Below the pieces are notes generated by a model. It saw only the letters and a list, made by a program, of their open reading frames with translations, searched no databases and had not been told where the DNA came from. A DNA stretch of 64,000 nucleotides from JACKFB01 sp041389525 (GTDB taxonomy: Bacteria > Myxococcota_A > UBA9042 > PHBI01 > JACKFB01): NCBI GenBank assembly GCA_041389525.1, contig JAWKRR010000005.1, positions 124,001-188,000 of the forward strand, given 5' to 3'. A program made the translations under genes and the position numbers. Positions within the stretch are counted from its first letter, which is position 1. Every line of letters begins with the position of its first letter. Below are positions 47,401-56,600 of the stretch, in pieces.

Positions 47401-47739
47401 TAAGCGCTGCTGCTCGCCGTCCGGGACCAGGTCCAGGGTCGGCGACAGCCCCGCGTCCAGGGCGTGCTCGCGGCACAGGCGTTGGCACACCGCGTGGATC
47501 GTGCCCAGGTAGCCGTCGCGGATGCGCGCGGCGTCGTCGTAGCGGCCGTCGCGCATCAGCTCGGTGCGCAGCCGGCTCTCCAGCTCGCGCGCGGCTTTGC
47601 GCATGTAGGTGATCGCCATGACCGCCTCGGGGCGCACCACGGCGACGCCCTCGCCGCGCAGGGCCTTGGAGAGCAGCTCGGTCAGCCGGTGGGTCTTGCC
47701 GGTGCCGGCGCTGGCGCCGATGACCTCGATCTGGCTCAT
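44365..47739 (-). CDS. AddA-like UvrD-family helicase with C-terminal nuclease
   Basis: 1124 residues. SF1A helicase motifs: Walker A GASAGTGKT (8-16), VDEFQDISP (motif II), QAILGFQGSD, VLTWHASKGLEWPIV (motif V) and LLYVGFTRPRDRL (motif VI). The C-terminus is a RecB/AddA nuclease: GEIDLLLELGDG, IIDHKS and QLALYA. It should unwind and resect double-strand ends together with the next protein upstream. ATG 47739 overlaps that gene's stop (ATGA), with GGAGG five bases upstream. Divergence from textbook AddA makes AddA-like the safer name. Confidence 0.88.
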   Translation of the reverse strand: MSQIEVIGASAGTGKTHRLTELLSKALRGEGVAVVRPEAVMAITYMRKAARELESRLRTELMRDGRYDDAARIRDGYLGTIHAVCQRLCREHALDAGLSPTLDLVPDGEQQRLLAQAIADVTHEGDGDLDAIARRLGLDDWHGVLRAIVKAARANRLSEQALATSATDSIAGLSAYLPTPRGTAGARDQALLEACDAILPALRLDTGSKAGQGRLDSVLALRRALRSPDAPPWSLLAGVQSAIGGVKKIAALPEAAALLEALGDHESHPRFREDLTAVVAGIFDLASRALSAFQARKARARVLDYDDMLAVAYDLLGQPEVAASLSERLELLVVDEFQDISPLQLAIVVRLANLAGRAVWVGDPKQAILGFQGSDPELMRAAQRHVLGESTPEILDRSWRSRPALVGFTSELFARALKRHGYSDAEVRIEAARPDPPEMSDEPWLECWAHTKRRAEPDQPKPTRFHAIAEGVAQLLAEGAKVRRRHPGPTEAAVGPARPRDIAVLAYRHTECRAIADALRERGIAAAVSLGGLTQTPEGKLALAALGVLADPEAGIAAAMVSWLRGAVGGDPDGWLAARLHEVAAWRTACDAATEAGEPRPEAPQPFADDPAVSALRALHPLSDALSPSEVLDTALEAAEVHAVSLGWPDADARLANLEALRAGARAYEELCRAERTAATAVGLLAYFRGMEPDDPSNAQAAPTDPNAVHVLTWHASKGLEWPIVVLSSLDSAARASVTDLEIVSAQAGFDATAPLDGRGLRLWPWPYGRRRAGLPLADRLDESPEAERVRRREEAERARLLYVGFTRPRDRLVLFAEIGSKGAATQWLDTLLQADDDTESVLHLPWSTEPSAASHASVETTDSSEGFPVRTRHFDGLPAEAPASSRQARSALGPSQRAPAAARAPERLRPSNAALGADALSLVSVGEIIPLGPPLSPAGNPPMNDLGNAVHAFLAGDPGSSAPRAEREAQARDHLVAFGVPGALQPADVVSVADRLAAALVARWPGASHHRENPVRAYRNGRLLVGEIDLLLELGDGLVIIDHKSVPFAEASRFPVLASKHAPQLALYAAAASSAHQRPVVSTWLHLALSGCLVEIRLPTPGAWPPEPDPATYAGTASPAPIP

Positions 47740-50483
47740 GGGGCCTCCACGTCGTCGCGGCCCACCGCCGTGTCGCAAAGCTCGCTGAAATCGCAGAAGT
47801 GGCACGGCGCCTTGACCGCGCCGGGGCCTTCTTCGGGGGCCGCGCCGCCCGCGGACGCATCGCAGGCGGCGACGGCGTCCTCGTCGGCCAGGCCGCGGGC
47901 GCGGACCAGCCCCGAGCCCATGACGCGGCGCCAGTAGGCGAAGGCGCGGTCGGCCATGACCAGGGTCTCGCCGAGGCTGGGCCCCTCGACCGCTTCGGCG
48001 GTGGTGAAGGTCTCGCCGTCCACGGTGAGCAAGCGGCGGTCGCGGACGATGAAGAAGCCCGCGGGCGGCAGGGCGTTTGGCGAGTCGGCCAGACCCTGGG
48101 CGTAGAGGGCGAGCTGCAGCGCCTCGCCCTTGGCCAGCGCGTCTTTTCGGTAGGCGCTGCCTCCCTGTTTGAGGTCCAGGACGGCTTTGCCGCGGGGGCC
48201 TTCGAGGACGAGGTCGGCGCTCCCGCGCCAGGGCTGGCCCCCGAGGACGCCGGCGGTCTCGGTCTCCGCGCCCACCGGCCGCAGCCCGGACTCGGCCAGA
48301 GACTCGACCAGGGCGCGGGCGGCCGACGCGATGGCGTCGCGGGCGCGGGTGCGCTCGAGATCGCGGCCTGGGCGCAAGAGGGTCGCGGCCTCGCCCTCGA
48401 CTGAGCTGTCGAAGTCGGCGGCCACGCGCTGATAGGCCGTCTCGGCGTCCGGCGTCGCGGTCGGGTCCAGCAGCAGCGACTGGATCAGGCGGTGGGCGAA
48501 GGTGCCGACGACGCGGCTGTCGTCGGGCAGGCCGGCGGCGGCCCCGGAGCGAAGGTTCGCGGCGTGGTGGAGCGTCCACTTGAGCGGGCAGCCGAACAGC
48601 GTCTCGAACGCGCTGGGCGACAGCGACGGGCGCGGGCGCAGCGTCTCTGGCGGCAGGCGCCACAGGGGGCGCGGGGCGGGCGGCGTCTCGGGGGGACGGG
48701 CGTGGATCTCGGGCTGCCATCCGGGGGCGGCCGGGCTGGGGCGGCCGGTCAGCAGGGACTCGGCGCGCACGGTCACCCGCGAGAGGGCGTCGGGGCCGAG
48801 GCGTGCGGCGAGCTCGTCGGCGAAGGGGTGCGGGGTGGTGGCGGCCGCACCCTCGAGGCGCCAGCGGACCAGGACGACGTTCTGCGAGGCGCCTTCGAAG
48901 GGCTTTCGCCATCCGCGGGCCTCGGCGCGCCGTCGCTCGCCGGGTTCTGGGACGGTGAGGCCGGCCTCGGCGAGGCCGCGTGTCTCCCGCGGGGTCCAGG
49001 GCTCGGTGCCCACGTCGCCGGCGGCCTCGCCGATGAAGCCCCACCAGATCACCTCGTCAGCGCCTGGCAGGACGGCGGCTGCGTCGGCGCAGAGGGCCGG
49101 GCGCTCGGCCTCGGCCACGGCGTCGGCGCGGGAGGTGCCCATGCCCGCGATGGCGTCGTGCATCTGCAAGAGCTGAATCCACGACACCGCGCGGTCTGAG
49201 CCGAGGGCGGCGGTGGCGCGGGCTAGCTCATCGGCGACGGCGGTGGCGCGCAGCAGCACGTCGTCCGCCGTGCCGCCGTCGCCGGCCTGGGCGTGGGCGC
49301 GGCGGCGGGCGTGATCGCGGACGATGTGGCAGAGGCGGGTGACCTCGGCGACGGGCATGCCCAGGTCGGGGTCGTGGGCGGTCCCACCGAACCAGCGGTC
49401 GACCGCGTCGGTGATGGCTTGGGGTTCTGGGGCGCCGGCTGCGGCGTCGGCGACCGCGCGCTGCCAGGCGGGGCCGCCGATTCCGGGGCTGTCCATGAGC
49501 GCCTTGAGCAGGCGGCTCGCGAGCCGGCGGGGGACTGGTGACTCGGGGAGCGTCAGCAATTCCAAGGCGAATCGGGGGTCGCGGGGGGCGAAGCCCAGGG
49601 AGAGGCGCAGCGGCAGGACCTGCAGGGCGGGGCGCCAGGGCGACGGGGCCGAGGTGCCGAGGGCGGGCAGGCCGCGTCGCCTCAGCGCGGCCTCGAGCCA
49701 GGGGGTGCCGGCGGCGTTGACGAGGGTGCGGCGCGCGACGGGGTGGTCGGCGATCCAGGCGGCCACAAGCTCGCCCGCCTCCCACGGGGTCTCGGCGTCC
49801 AGGACGACGACGCCCGCGTCTGGGGTCAGCGGCGTGTGCGTGGCGGGCGGCGATGCCAGGGCGGCGAGCAACGTGGCGAGGGCCTCGGGGCGCTCGGGGG
49901 CGGGTGCTTCGAAGGGGGCGTGTGCTTCGAAGGGGGCGATCGTCGCGCCAAGCTCGCCGAGGCGGGCGAGGATGCTGCGCAGCAGCGGGGGCAGCGCTTC
50001 GAGGGGCTCGGCGTGCCGGATGCGGATGGGTTCTGGCAGCGCGCGGCAGGCCGCGACGGTCTGGGCGACCAGGCGGGCGAGGTCGGGCGGGCCGGCGGGC
50101 AAGGCGGGGGCGCCGTCGAGCGCGGTCAGGGCCGTCAGGTCGGCGAGGCGCGCGCTGAGGTCCAGGGGGCGGCCGTCCCAGCCGCTGAGGACCAAGCGGT
50201 CGCGCAGGGCCAGCAGGTGCGCGGCGGTGCCCCAGGGGTCCACGCTGAACGAGCGGGCGTAGGACCTTGCGCGGGGGGCGTAGGCTTCCATGCGGCCGAG
50301 CCAGGCGGCGATGCGCGGGCCTGACTCGGTGAGCGCAGACGAGGCTCCGAAGGTCGTCGCCAAGCGGCGCAGCAGGCCCGCGGTGCCGACGGCTTCAAAG
50401 CCCGCGGTCGCCCGGCCTTCGGGCAGCAGGTGCCGCCACGAGGTGCCCTCGTCCAGTGCTTGGCCGTAAACGATGTCGAGCAC
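47736..50483 (-). CDS. AddB-like nuclease subunit with iron-sulfur cysteines
   Basis: 915 residues. The N-terminal two thirds is Ala/Leu-rich with no intact Walker A, consistent with an inactivated helicase. The C-terminal nuclease has GSADLVLEGPRGKAVLDLKQ and QLALYAQG. One cysteine in LFGCPLKW and three in CHFCDFSELC give the C...C-x2-C-x5-C spacing of the AddB iron-sulfur nuclease domain. With the AddA-like protein it would form a dual-nuclease helicase for recombinational repair and degradation of foreign linear DNA. GTG start at 50483. No recD, recC or adn homologue is visible. Confidence 0.85.
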   Translation of the reverse strand: MLDIVYGQALDEGTSWRHLLPEGRATAGFEAVGTAGLLRRLATTFGASSALTESGPRIAAWLGRMEAYAPRARSYARSFSVDPWGTAAHLLALRDRLVLSGWDGRPLDLSARLADLTALTALDGAPALPAGPPDLARLVAQTVAACRALPEPIRIRHAEPLEALPPLLRSILARLGELGATIAPFEAHAPFEAPAPERPEALATLLAALASPPATHTPLTPDAGVVVLDAETPWEAGELVAAWIADHPVARRTLVNAAGTPWLEAALRRRGLPALGTSAPSPWRPALQVLPLRLSLGFAPRDPRFALELLTLPESPVPRRLASRLLKALMDSPGIGGPAWQRAVADAAAGAPEPQAITDAVDRWFGGTAHDPDLGMPVAEVTRLCHIVRDHARRRAHAQAGDGGTADDVLLRATAVADELARATAALGSDRAVSWIQLLQMHDAIAGMGTSRADAVAEAERPALCADAAAVLPGADEVIWWGFIGEAAGDVGTEPWTPRETRGLAEAGLTVPEPGERRRAEARGWRKPFEGASQNVVLVRWRLEGAAATTPHPFADELAARLGPDALSRVTVRAESLLTGRPSPAAPGWQPEIHARPPETPPAPRPLWRLPPETLRPRPSLSPSAFETLFGCPLKWTLHHAANLRSGAAAGLPDDSRVVGTFAHRLIQSLLLDPTATPDAETAYQRVAADFDSSVEGEAATLLRPGRDLERTRARDAIASAARALVESLAESGLRPVGAETETAGVLGGQPWRGSADLVLEGPRGKAVLDLKQGGSAYRKDALAKGEALQLALYAQGLADSPNALPPAGFFIVRDRRLLTVDGETFTTAEAVEGPSLGETLVMADRAFAYWRRVMGSGLVRARGLADEDAVAACDASAGGAAPEEGPGAVKAPCHFCDFSELCDTAVGRDDVEAP
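49904..49939 (-). repeat. in-frame tandem 18-base duplication
   Basis: GTGCTTCGAAGGGGGCGT followed by the same unit with one change (final T to A) inside the AddB-like gene. It encodes a repeated six-residue Ala-Pro-Phe-Glu-Ala unit in a linker, and its length of 18 keeps the frame. Confidence 0.8.
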
Positions 50484-50587
50484 GCCTGCCCCCGGCGACG
50501 AAGATTGGGCGAAGGGGGAGGATCGGACGTGGGCTCGCGCGCGTCAATCGGCCGTGATTCCCTAGTCGATATCTAGGTTCTCAAGGC

Positions 50588-53500
50588 TCAGCGCCCGTAG
50601 CGGACGACGATGGGGCCGCGCACGCCGACCGCGGTGAGGCGGTCCTTGCGCTTGGCGAGGTGGGCGTAGGCGGGGTCGCCGGTCTGGGCGTAGCCGACGT
50701 AGCGGTTGAGCGCGGCTGGGGTCAGCGTGACCGTGAGGGTGTTCGGGCCCGGCTTGAGGCCGCTGGTGACGGTCGCGGTGAAGGGCGGGACCAGCAATCG
50801 GGCGACCGGGGAGCCGTTCCAGGCGACCTCGGCGGCGCCGTCGACCCGTCCGAGATCGACGCTGACCACGCGGGGGGCGGGGTCGGGCAGGGTGACGGTG
50901 GCGGTGTACTCGCCTGGGGTGGCGCTGAAGCGCAGAGGCCCGAGATCGCGCCAGTCCTCGAGATCGTCGGCGGCCAGTGAGACCGAGCCGCCCTCGACGT
51001 CGGGGCCGGCGACAGACAGCGTGATGGGGCCCAGCGCGGCGAGGGTGGCGGCGGGTGGGAACTCGGATCGTTCGGTGGCGTCGGTGCCACCTGCGGAATC
51101 GGGTGACCCGGCGGGCTCAGGGGCTTCGAGCGCTTGGCCGCAGAGCAGCAGCGTGGAGGCGAAGGCGGGCAGCGACAGGCTGATGGTGCCGTTGGGGGCG
51201 GTGGCGGCGGCGGTGGCGCGGCCGGTCCAGGGGTCGAGCCAGGCCGGGCTGTCGCAGGCCTCGATGGGGCTGAGCGCGGTGGTGAGCAGGGCGCGGCGGG
51301 CGTTTGAGAAGAAGGTGAGCGTGCGGGTGGGGCCCAGGCGGCGGGTGAACTGGCGCAGGGCGGCGGGCTCGCCGAAGGGGTGAAAGTGTGGGCGGATGCC
51401 GGCCCGCTCAAGCGCGTCGGTGAGGCCGGCGGCGTCGGGGAGGTGCACGGCGCGCTCGGCGGTGACGGTGGCGGTCATGGCGGCGTGGACGCGGGCGTCG
51501 CCGGCGCTGGCGTCGAGGAAGCCGGGCTGGCGCGCGGGCGGGGCTCCGACGAAGACGATGCGGGCGCCGGCGTGGGCGAGGGCGGCGAGGTGCTCGGCGA
51601 GGTCAGGGGGCAGGGCGTCGACATGAGCGAGGACGAGCGACTGGTAAGCCAGCCCGCCGATGACGATCCGGCCGTTTTCGACGCGCGCTGAGAGGAGGCG
51701 GGGGCCGTTGACCCAGTCGTAGCCGTGGCCGCGGGCGGTGAGGGTGTCGAGGAGCGCGCCGGTCTCGGTGTACCAGCGGTCGCGGGCCGAGGGCTCGGGG
51801 TCGCCGAGGAGCAGGGTGACCAGATCGAGCAGGGCGTTGGTGACGGCGGCTTCGTCGGGTTCCAGGCGGCCGTTGAAGAGGGGCTCGGCGCGGTCGTTGT
51901 CGCGGGCGAAGGACGCGGGGAAGCCGAACCAGGGGGTGTACACCAGCAGGTCGGCCTCGGGGGCGCCGGCGCGCATGGCGAGCTGGAGGCGGGCGACGTA
52001 GCCGGTCAGCCTGGGCATGTCGGCCCAGAAGGGGCTGGTTTCACCGAGGTTGGAGCCGAAGGTCGAGTTCCCGGACCAGGGCGAACTGAAGGGGTGCCAG
52101 CGGGGTTCGCCGTAGCCGGATTCGAGGCGGTAGGGGAAGCCGTGGAAGGTGATGTGGGTGATGCCGGCGGCGAGCAGCTTATCGGCGGCGGCCTTCATGC
52201 GGAGCGGGGTGAGGGTGTGGTCGCGGCCGGTCCAGGACATGGCCTCGGCGCCAGCACCCGCGCGGCCGAAGAGGTGGGCGGCGGAGGAGGACAGGCGCAG
52301 CAGCAGGTCGGGGCCGCCGGCGTAGAGCTGTTCGGTCTCGGGGATGTCGGCGGCGCCGCCGGCCTCGATGAGGTCGATGTCGATGCCGTGGGGCTGCAGG
52401 CGCAGGGAGAGGCCGCGGTGGGCGGCGTCGGCGCGGACGGTGGCGACGAAGCGCTCGACGAAGAGCTCGGAGAGGGTGAGGCGGTAGTCGTGCTGGATGC
52501 GCTCGTCGTCTGGGGACAGGCGGAAGGGCGACGCGGTAGGGAGGCCGGCGCCGTCGAAGACGTTGTTGTCGGCGCCGGGGGGGACGACGGCGGGCAGCCA
52601 GGGGAGCAGCGGGTAGCCGCGGCGGGCTTCGAATTCGTAGGCGAAATCGAGGGAAAAGAGGCGCTCGGCGACGAACTCGAAGCTGTCGACGAAGACGCCG
52701 CGGATGGCGCCGCCGAAGTGGGGGGCGAGGCCGGTGCGGGCGCCGAGGAGGTGGTCCAGGGTGCGGGTGACGGCGGCTTGGTCGAGGTGGTCGACGACGC
52801 GGGCGGGGCCGCCGGTGGCGTGGAGCTTCACCGGCTCGCCGTCGGGCATCGCGTAGAAGGTGACGAGCTGCCAGGGGCCGGCGGGGACCTCCCAGCTGAG
52901 GGTGCCGTCGGGGGCGACCAGGGAGGTCAGGTCGCGCAGCTCGGCGGGGTCCAGGGTGATCTGATCGGTGAGGTCGATGAGATCGTCGCTGCGCGCGCCG
53001 CCGAGGACGGGGGCGGCGAGGACGGCGACGCGGCGGGCCTCGGCGGGGAGCCAGGTGACCAGGGGCTGGCCGCCGTCGTCGATGCCGCCGACCAGGGCGT
53101 AGAAGGGCGGCTCGGTGGGGCCGTCCAGGGTGAGGCTGACGGGGCCGGGGCCGTCGAGGCGGCGCTCGGACCAGACCAGCATCTTGAGGGCGTCGTCGCT
53201 TGAGACGTGGGGGCCGCCGGTCGCCCAGCCCGAGCCCAGGGTCAGGTCCAGGCGGACCCCGTGGGTGGCCGCGGCGGCTGCGGCGGCTGTGACGTGAGCG
53301 TAGAACGCGTCGCTGTCGACGGCGTGTCGGCGCGCGAGGGTCTCGGCCGGCACGCCTGGGTCCAGGGCCGCGTCGAAGGCTTGGATCTCGGCGCCGCCGA
53401 AGCCCGCTTGGGCCATCGCGGCAAGCTCGCGGTCTAGCTCGGCGGGGTCGACGTCGTCGCCCGGCCACCACCAGCGCAGCCACGGGCGCGCTGACGCCGG

Positions 53501-53629
53501 CGGGTCCGAGAACGCCGCGACGTCGAAGAGCACGCCCTCACGCTCGCCCTCGTCCGGCGCTGCGTCCGTGGCGCCGCCACAGCTCGCGCCGAGCAGCAGC
53601 GACACCCAGAGGGCGCAGCGCCATGCCAT
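50588..53629 (-). CDS. GH106-type alpha-L-rhamnosidase lipoprotein
   Basis: 1013 residues. Signal peptide with lipobox GASC. The head (RPWLRWWWPGDDVDPAELD, ELAAMAQAGFGGAEIQAFD) and barrel (LDLTLGSGWATGGPHVS, GVFVDSFEF) match family 106 glycoside hydrolases, which release alpha-L-rhamnose from pectic and flavonoid glycosides. The C-terminal 100 residues form a beta-sandwich (VVSVDLGRVDGAAEVAWNGS) like the galactose-binding-like end of GH106. Its ATG overlaps the subtilase stop (TGATG), with GAGG eight bases upstream. The natural polysaccharide is unknown. Confidence 0.82.
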   Translation of the reverse strand: MAWRCALWVSLLLGASCGGATDAAPDEGEREGVLFDVAAFSDPPASARPWLRWWWPGDDVDPAELDRELAAMAQAGFGGAEIQAFDAALDPGVPAETLARRHAVDSDAFYAHVTAAAAAAATHGVRLDLTLGSGWATGGPHVSSDDALKMLVWSERRLDGPGPVSLTLDGPTEPPFYALVGGIDDGGQPLVTWLPAEARRVAVLAAPVLGGARSDDLIDLTDQITLDPAELRDLTSLVAPDGTLSWEVPAGPWQLVTFYAMPDGEPVKLHATGGPARVVDHLDQAAVTRTLDHLLGARTGLAPHFGGAIRGVFVDSFEFVAERLFSLDFAYEFEARRGYPLLPWLPAVVPPGADNNVFDGAGLPTASPFRLSPDDERIQHDYRLTLSELFVERFVATVRADAAHRGLSLRLQPHGIDIDLIEAGGAADIPETEQLYAGGPDLLLRLSSSAAHLFGRAGAGAEAMSWTGRDHTLTPLRMKAAADKLLAAGITHITFHGFPYRLESGYGEPRWHPFSSPWSGNSTFGSNLGETSPFWADMPRLTGYVARLQLAMRAGAPEADLLVYTPWFGFPASFARDNDRAEPLFNGRLEPDEAAVTNALLDLVTLLLGDPEPSARDRWYTETGALLDTLTARGHGYDWVNGPRLLSARVENGRIVIGGLAYQSLVLAHVDALPPDLAEHLAALAHAGARIVFVGAPPARQPGFLDASAGDARVHAAMTATVTAERAVHLPDAAGLTDALERAGIRPHFHPFGEPAALRQFTRRLGPTRTLTFFSNARRALLTTALSPIEACDSPAWLDPWTGRATAAATAPNGTISLSLPAFASTLLLCGQALEAPEPAGSPDSAGGTDATERSEFPPAATLAALGPITLSVAGPDVEGGSVSLAADDLEDWRDLGPLRFSATPGEYTATVTLPDPAPRVVSVDLGRVDGAAEVAWNGSPVARLLVPPFTATVTSGLKPGPNTLTVTLTPAALNRYVGYAQTGDPAYAHLAKRKDRLTAVGVRGPIVVRYGR

Positions 53630-56600
53630 CAGAGGGCCTCGCGCCGCCTTCGGCTGAGGACCGCCACGAGCGCCAGCGCCATCAGCACCAGCCAAGTCGA
53701 GCCGCCGCTTCCGGCCGCGCAACCGCCGCCGCTCGACGCGGGCTTCACGCTCGGCTCGGCCACCGCGTCCGCGCTGACCTCCGGTCCCGCCGTGTCGCTG
53801 GCCGCGTCCGGCGCCGTCGTGTCGCCGGCCGCGTCGGGCGTCGCCGTGTCGCCGCCGTCGTCAGGCGTCGCGTCCGGGGTCGGCACCACGACCTCGCCCG
53901 TCCACGTCTTGTAGGGCGTCGGCGGCTCCTCGTAGTTGTTGGTGTTGTGCGGGTCGTGACCGAACCCGTTCCACTCGTAGATCGACTCGCCCGCCTTGCC
54001 CGGCGTCTTCCACGCGTAGAGCCAGCCGTCGCGCGTCGGCAGCGCCACGTCGAACTTGCGGTCGCCGTCGAAGTCGCCGATCGCGGCGGACGCGATGATC
54101 CAGCCGTCGGTCTGCTTGGGCCAGCCGTCGGGCTGCTCGCCCTTCCAGTTCCACGCGCGCACCAGGTAGCCGCCAGAGCCGATGATGGCCTCCGGGTCCG
54201 CGTCGTTGTCGAGGTCGACGATCGACGGCGTGTTGAAGAACATCCAGTCGTCGATCTTGCGCGGGAAGCCTTCCAGCATCTTGCCCGAGTCGGTGTCCCA
54301 GCCCGACAGGTGGTGGTCGAAGGGCTTGCGCGTGCCGCCGCCCGCGAAGGCGATGGCGAAGTCGAAGCCGGCCGTGCCCTTCACGAAGTCCAGGCCGCCC
54401 TCGCCGTCCATGTTCCCGATGGCGCCGTTGTTCATCAGGATGTAGCCGGGGCTGTCGTTGGTGTTGGAGCCGGGACCGAAGGCCTGGTTGTTCATCTTCC
54501 GGTAGCTGCTGCCGTCGTGATTGAAGAAGAGGCCCTGCGTCGAGATGGTGTCGAAGCTGATCTCGAGGGTGCCGTCGTAGTCGAGGTCGGCGAGGATCGC
54601 GTTGGTGACGACGCCGCGACCGACCACGGGCAGCACCGCCACGGTCAGACCGTAGAGCGCGACGGGCCAGCCGGGGGCGATGGCGCCGCTCTCGCCTTCC
54701 AGCACGTAGGCGGCGGCTTCGTTCTGGCTGCCCTCGGCGCCGAAGACCTCGCTGGTGCCTACCGCGATCTCGGGCTTTCCGTCGCCGTCGATGTCGCCGA
54801 TGGCGGGCGTCGCGATGATGCGCGCGCCCTGGCTGGGGTCGGAGCCGACCTTGACCGGGTACGGGGCCATGGGCTTGCCGTCGGCGTGCCAGATGTAGAT
54901 GTGCTGGTCCATGGCGGCCGCGATGATCTCGAGGCCGGCCTTGCCGTCCATGTCGTAGAGCACGGGCGCGGCGAAGAAGCCCGACTCGACGATGTTGTTC
55001 GGGTTCGGTTTGGCGATGCTGAAGTCCACCGAGCGCGGCCAGCCCTCGCGGGTGCTGCCGTCGTGCTCGAGGACGAAGATCCAGCCGTCCCAGGTGGTCA
55101 CGATGACCTCGAGGGTGCCGTCGCCGTCCAGGTCACCGACGGCGGGCGCCATCATCATCGTGACGCGCACGTCGGGGTCGATGACGCCGTGCTTGGCGAT
55201 GCACGCGGCCTTGTCGGCGCGGAACGAGCAGCCGCCGCGGGCGTTCGTGGGGTTGGACGGGTTCATGGCGCGGCGCACGTCGAGGCCGACCGGGAAGCCT
55301 GCCGCCTCGGTGCCGTCGGGCTTGTAGGCGTGGACGAAGCCGTCGGCCAGCGGGAGGACGAGCTCCTCGGCGCCGTCGCCGTCCAAGTCGGCGAAGACAG
55401 GCGACGATTCGCCCGATGTCTTCAGGTGAATCGGGAACGCGGGCCACAGGTCGGGGTCGCGGGCGAAGAGGAAGCCCTTGCGCATCTCGCCGGTCACTTT
55501 GCCGCCGCCTGCAAGGGTGGCGGTCGCGCGCAGGCGCACGGTGACGGCGTTCTGGTGGGCGTCGTCGATGCGCTTATTGAGGTCCAGCGGCACCTTGGTC
55601 ACGTCCCAGGCGGTGATGATGCCCTCGAGGCCATCGGTGGTCCCGCTGGCGGTCTGCACGAAGTCCTTCTCGGCCGGTTCGGGGCCGACGGCGACCTCGA
55701 AGGTCCAGTCCACCGAGTCGTAGCGCGACGGGAGGCCGTCACGGCGCAGGTTGAGGCGCCCGACGATGTCCACGCTGGGGGTGCGGTCGGGGTAGATGAC
55801 CTGGAACCAGTAGGGCTCGACGATGTCGACCTCGGGCGGGATGCGCCCCTCGACCACGGCGTCGACCGTCTTGCGGACGTTGTTTCGCCCGTAGCCGAAG
55901 TGCCAGTCCCAGCCGGGGCCCGACTTGTACTTCGTCGGGTCGTTGTCGAGCGGGTTCGCGTTGACGTCGTCGACCTCGGTGCTGAGCAGCTGCTTGATCT
56001 CCTCGGCCGATAGCGGCGGGTTGGTCCCGGCGGCCAGGGCCATCGAGTAGATGATGCCGGCGTGGCCCGAGGTGACGCCGACGGCCTCCGACGAGCAGCC
56101 CGTGCCCGGCGTCGAGAGCAGCAGGTTCATCCCGTAGTTCGTGCAGTTATTGAAGTTCATGAAGGTCGTCGACTGGTCCGCGGAGGTCCCGTCGTAGACG
56201 TTCGCGTGCACGTAGACCGTGTGGTTTCCGGTGCCTGGGAAGTTGTGGTGGAAGCTCAGCTCGTCGGCCGCCGACGCGATGACGACGACGTTGTTGTCGT
56301 AGGCGTAGTTGATGGCCTGGTGGGCGAACGCCGTGTTGTTGATGGCGCCCAGGGCCTCCTGGATGACGCTGGCGCCCGAGTCGACCGCGAAGGCCACGCC
56401 CTGACCGAAGTCGTTGGCGTCGGCCACGAAGCTGTCGCCCGCGCGCACCATCAGCGCCGTGCAGTTCGGGCACACGCCGATGCCGCCGATGCCGTTGTTG
56501 CCCTCGGCGCACGAGTCCTGGGCCTCACCGTTGCCGTGGCCGAAGCGGTTGTCGTCGTAGGCGTCGTTGTCGTCGGCGAAGAAGTCCCAGCCCGAGATGT

